Below are positions 61,727 to 64,000 of a stretch of DNA of 64,000 nucleotides, one piece after another (position 1 is the first letter of the stretch; each line of letters starts with the position of its first letter). This DNA is from Phytophthora quininea. Lineage: Eukaryota > Oomycota > Peronosporomycetes > Peronosporales > Peronosporaceae. The stretch is taken from NCBI GenBank assembly GCA_011947345.1, contig JAAVTG010000579.1, positions 62,001 through 126,000 of the forward strand, given 5' to 3'. The notes under the pieces were generated by a model. It searched no databases. It was not told the DNA's origin and saw nothing but the letters and a program-made list of their open reading frames with translations. Both the position numbers and the translations under genes were made by a program.

Positions 61727-61794
61727 ATGCTCGGTGGGAGGTCTAGGTGCTGTTTGACGGGTTGTGTGGTTGGCACAGGCCCCTCGCTAGGAGG

Positions 61795-64000
61795 GAAATT
61801 GGAGCCGGCCAGTGGCCTTCTCACGGGTGTTGGAGTAGTTTTGCAACTGTGTATTTGTACCGGTAGTTACGTCTGTAGGGTAGCTAGAATCTAAAATGCT
61901 CTAAATGGAAATGCTAATTCTACGTGCTCCCAAAGCAAGCTCATCTGTGTGGGCGCGCCGAGCAGCGGCCTCACGCCGTACCAGATGCCCGCGCGGCGCG
62001 GATGCGGTCGCGGCAGAGCGGCGAGCCGTGAGCTCGAGGCCGAGCTCGGTGTACGCCGCGTGTACGCCCAACGGTAGGCGAGCGTCGGGTCGTGCCCAAC
62101 GCCCGCGGCATCAGCGGCGTGTACTTCACCAGCTTGGCGGCGTGGGCGGCGTCGAGGCCAGTAGCCTGGTGGCCGGCCGTGTCAGCGTCGAACGCCACCA
62201 CGAGGTCGGCCAGCACCACGCGCTTGCGGTCGTGGTCGATCAGCTGTAGGTCGGGGCGCTGCGTGGAGCTGGGAACCTGGGCCACGGACTGGTTCACGCG
62301 CAGCTCCACGTGGCCCCGACGCTTGACCTTGCGCAGCTCCACGGCGATGCCCTCCAGGACGCGGTCGTGGCGCGTGCGGATGCTGGCGTTATTGGCGCCG
62401 CAGTGGTTCAGCACGTGGCCGAGAGTTTCCGTCTGCTGGGAGCAGCCCTGCACGCGGCAGCGCGTCACGTTGCCCTGTCGGCGACGCTTGAGCACGGCGC
62501 GCGTGGGCAGCTGGTTCAGCCGCGACGCCACCACGAAGCGGTAGTCGCGGTCAGTGAGGCCGCCTGACCGCGTGATCCACGCGCTGCCTGCGCCGCCGTG
62601 TGCTGCCACCGTCCGTCCTTGGTCCTTCTGCGCCCTCCACGTCGCCGCGTGGCGGCGCTTGGCGTGCAGCTTCAGCTGCGCCATGACATTCTTGCGCTCA
62701 AGTGGCTGCGGGTGCGTGGGGGTCGTCAATGTGGGCGTAGTGGGCGGCTCCGGCACGTCGTCGTCGGCCTCGGCGGGAGCGGCCGTCTCCAGCTCGGGCG
62801 CTGTGCCGAATGTGAACCCCAGGCGCTTCACGTGGCGCTGGACCTCCGTCCAAAGTGACGTGACATCATGGGATTGGGTGCGACGGGTGGCGTGGGGTGA
62901 GGTCTCCAGCGTGCCCTGGAGGAAGCGGACGACCAGCTCGTCCTGGTGGTCGCGCCAGTGTTCTTCATCAAGGCGGAAGCGGCGCCGCGCGATCTGCACG
63001 ACTTGCTCCTTGGCTACTGCAGCCACAGAGGTGTCCGGCGAGTGGAGCATTTGCCACGCATGCCCCACTTGGATGGCGGCGAGTAGATCCGTGAGCGGGA
63101 GGAGTCCGAGCCCACCGTGCGAGGTGGGCGCGTAGAAGAAGGCCGTCGACGCAGCGCGAGGCAGCCGTAGTAGGTGGCGGAGCTGGCGCCGTAGCCACGC
63201 ATCCCAACGCTCGAGCACGGGGCGGCTGATGCGGACATGGCGAAACGCGTACTCCAACTTTGAGAAGACGTAGACCTTGATAGCCTTCACAATCTGAGTT
63301 GGCCGCAGACCGGAGTTGAGCAGCGCTGTCGCCTCCGCGCGCAGCTCCCGAAGCGTTGCATCCAGTTGGAAGTCGGTGACAGCGTGGTCAAAGCCGTCAC
63401 CGACGCCCAGATAGCGGTACGTCTCTGCAAGTGTCAACGTCGGCACGGTCTCGCCGTGCAGCAGGAGCTTGGGAGGATCTTCACGGCGTCGCCGCTGCTG
63501 AAGGCTCGTGCCGAATGTAGCGCACTTCGCTGGGTTCGCCTCCATTGTCGCCCACGTGAGGAAGTCCGCCACCACATCATGGGCAGCCGTGATGCCGTCC
63601 TTGGTGGCGCTCAGCGTCTTGATGTCGTCGGCAAAAGCCGTCGTCCGTACGGCCACATCTTCAGCAAGCTTGACGCCCACCGTATGAAGCTGGTGAAGGC
63701 GCCGGACCAGTGGCATCACGCCGACGAGGAAGAGGAACGGGCTTAAGGGGCAGCCCTGGTACACCCCAAGCCGATGCACGATGGGCGGGGTTGCCCCTGT
63801 CGCCGTGTTCGCCACGGTGTAGAGCGCGTCTTGGTAAATGGCGCGGCAGCACGAGACGAAGCTCGGTGGTACACCGATGGCGGCCAGATTGCGCCAGATC
63901 AGCTCCGGTGGTACGGACCCGAACGCATTCTTGAGGTCGTACCAGGTTAAGTACAGAGAGCGGTTGTGGCGTCGGGCATCGTCGAGCGCCATGGCCGCCA
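61795..64000 (-). mobile_element. NeSL/Utopia-like retrotransposon, copy 2 (3' part; runs off window)
   Basis: Same 3' UTR (61795-61918 versus 55988-56110) and RT region as copy 1 at a constant offset of 5,689 bp, with about 1% differences. Its 3' end touches the 5' end of copy 1. The region 61921-62110 is a heavily shortened version of copy 1's endonuclease C-terminus, with many small deletions in less than 200 bp. Confidence 0.8.
61971..64000 (-). CDS. Reverse transcriptase/endonuclease of copy 2 (partial, open to the window edge)
   Basis: One uninterrupted frame from the window edge through LYLTWYDLKNAFGSVPPEL, YQGCPLSPFLFLV, FADDIKTLSA, the CCHC knuckle and into the endonuclease RPDLQLIDHDRKRVVLADL. 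Unlike copy 1 it keeps VLEGIAVELRKVKRRGHVEL between knuckle and endonuclease, the segment deleted in copy 1. The end is abnormal: after VKYTPLM the sequence departs from copy 1 into an Arg/Pro-rich tail because of the clustered deletions. The start lies outside the window. Confidence 0.8.
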   Translation of the reverse strand, partial: AAMALDDARRHNRSLYLTWYDLKNAFGSVPPELIWRNLAAIGVPPSFVSCCRAIYQDALYTVANTATGATPPIVHRLGVYQGCPLSPFLFLVGVMPLVRRLHQLHTVGVKLAEDVAVRTTAFADDIKTLSATKDGITAAHDVVADFLTWATMEANPAKCATFGTSLQQRRRREDPPKLLLHGETVPTLTLAETYRYLGVGDGFDHAVTDFQLDATLRELRAEATALLNSGLRPTQIVKAIKVYVFSKLEYAFRHVRISRPVLERWDAWLRRQLRHLLRLPRAASTAFFYAPTSHGGLGLLPLTDLLAAIQVGHAWQMLHSPDTSVAAVAKEQVVQIARRRFRLDEEHWRDHQDELVVRFLQGTLETSPHATRRTQSHDVTSLWTEVQRHVKRLGFTFGTAPELETAAPAEADDDVPEPPTTPTLTTPTHPQPLERKNVMAQLKLHAKRRHAATWRAQKDQGRTVAAHGGAGSAWITRSGGLTDRDYRFVVASRLNQLPTRAVLKRRRQGNVTRCRVQGCSQQTETLGHVLNHCGANNASIRTRHDRVLEGIAVELRKVKRRGHVELRVNQSVAQVPSSTQRPDLQLIDHDRKRVVLADLVVAFDADTAGHQATGLDAAHAAKLVKYTPLMPRALGTTRRSPTVGRTRGVHRARPRAHGSPLCRDRIRAARASGTA

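Larger units (their letters stand above)
55988..61794 (-). mobile_element. Full-length NeSL/Utopia-like non-LTR retrotransposon, copy 1 (about 5.8 kb)
   Basis: Order 5' to 3' on the minus strand: 24-bp minisatellite region, acidic segment, C2H2 zinc finger, RNase H, reverse transcriptase, CCHC knuckle, restriction-like endonuclease, 3' UTR. The 3' end is placed at 55988 because the last shared bases with copy 2 are GGCTCCAATTTC; there is no poly(A). The 5' end directly abuts the 3' end of copy 2 at 61795, so the two are head-to-tail with no visible spacer. RNase H upstream of RT is unusual. The restriction-like endonuclease and C2H2 fingers place it with NeSL/R2-type elements; from memory, oomycete Utopia elements share this plan. 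Confidence 0.75.

Noticed and set aside
56865..63135. Plus-strand frames of up to 193 codons opposite the RT genes
   Set aside because: GC-rich antisense shadows, identical in both copies because the copies are nearly identical.

Overview
The window is eukaryotic nuclear DNA and looks like an oomycete, most probably Phytophthora or a close relative. The evidence is short GT-AG introns of 53-241 bp, compact host genes a few bp to a few hundred bp apart, a tyrosine-kinase-like (TKL) kinase of oomycete style with HGD in place of HRD, and a TE set typical of these genomes: Crypton, PIF/Harbinger, hAT, pogo, Tc1-like, Helitron, and a non-LTR element with a restriction-like endonuclease plus RNase H. 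The genus is inferred; no species marker was found.

Layout. (1) 1-159 is the 5' end of an unknown lysine-rich gene running off the left edge. (2) 160-29950 is a TE graveyard: a pogo-type transposase with one in-frame stop; a decayed oomycete repeat gene; a decayed Helitron directly abutting a nearly intact Crypton tyrosine recombinase; a two-gene PIF/Harbinger element; a decayed Tc1-like transposase; an LTR remnant; and two hAT elements, one of which appears to enclose a fragment of a BT1 (folate/biopterin) transporter. Three tRNA-Pro(TGG) genes lie here, two of them in an exact 329-bp duplication. (3) 30079-46513 is a host-gene island: a TKL protein with tandem pseudokinase and kinase domains; the mRNA 3'-end factor Pcf11 (4 exons); the molybdopterin enzyme MoaC; a roughly 3,000-residue Tudor/armadillo/acidic-repeat protein; and a TAZ zinc-finger protein. 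(4) 46598-52566 is a large inverted repeat (two arms of about 2.58 kb, 0.8 kb spacer) carrying two identical, divergently transcribed single PARP-type zinc-finger genes. (5) 52567-64000 is TE-dominated again and ends in two head-to-tail copies of an NeSL/Utopia-like non-LTR retrotransposon, the second cut off by the window edge.

One pattern crosses the whole window: many genes, including the housekeeping gene Pcf11, are interrupted by frameshifts repaired by adding or removing one base in a short homopolymer. I infer sequencing or assembly indels rather than mass pseudogenisation, so several entries flagged as broken may be intact in the organism. The host genes do not form an operon; they are independent genes packed convergently or divergently.
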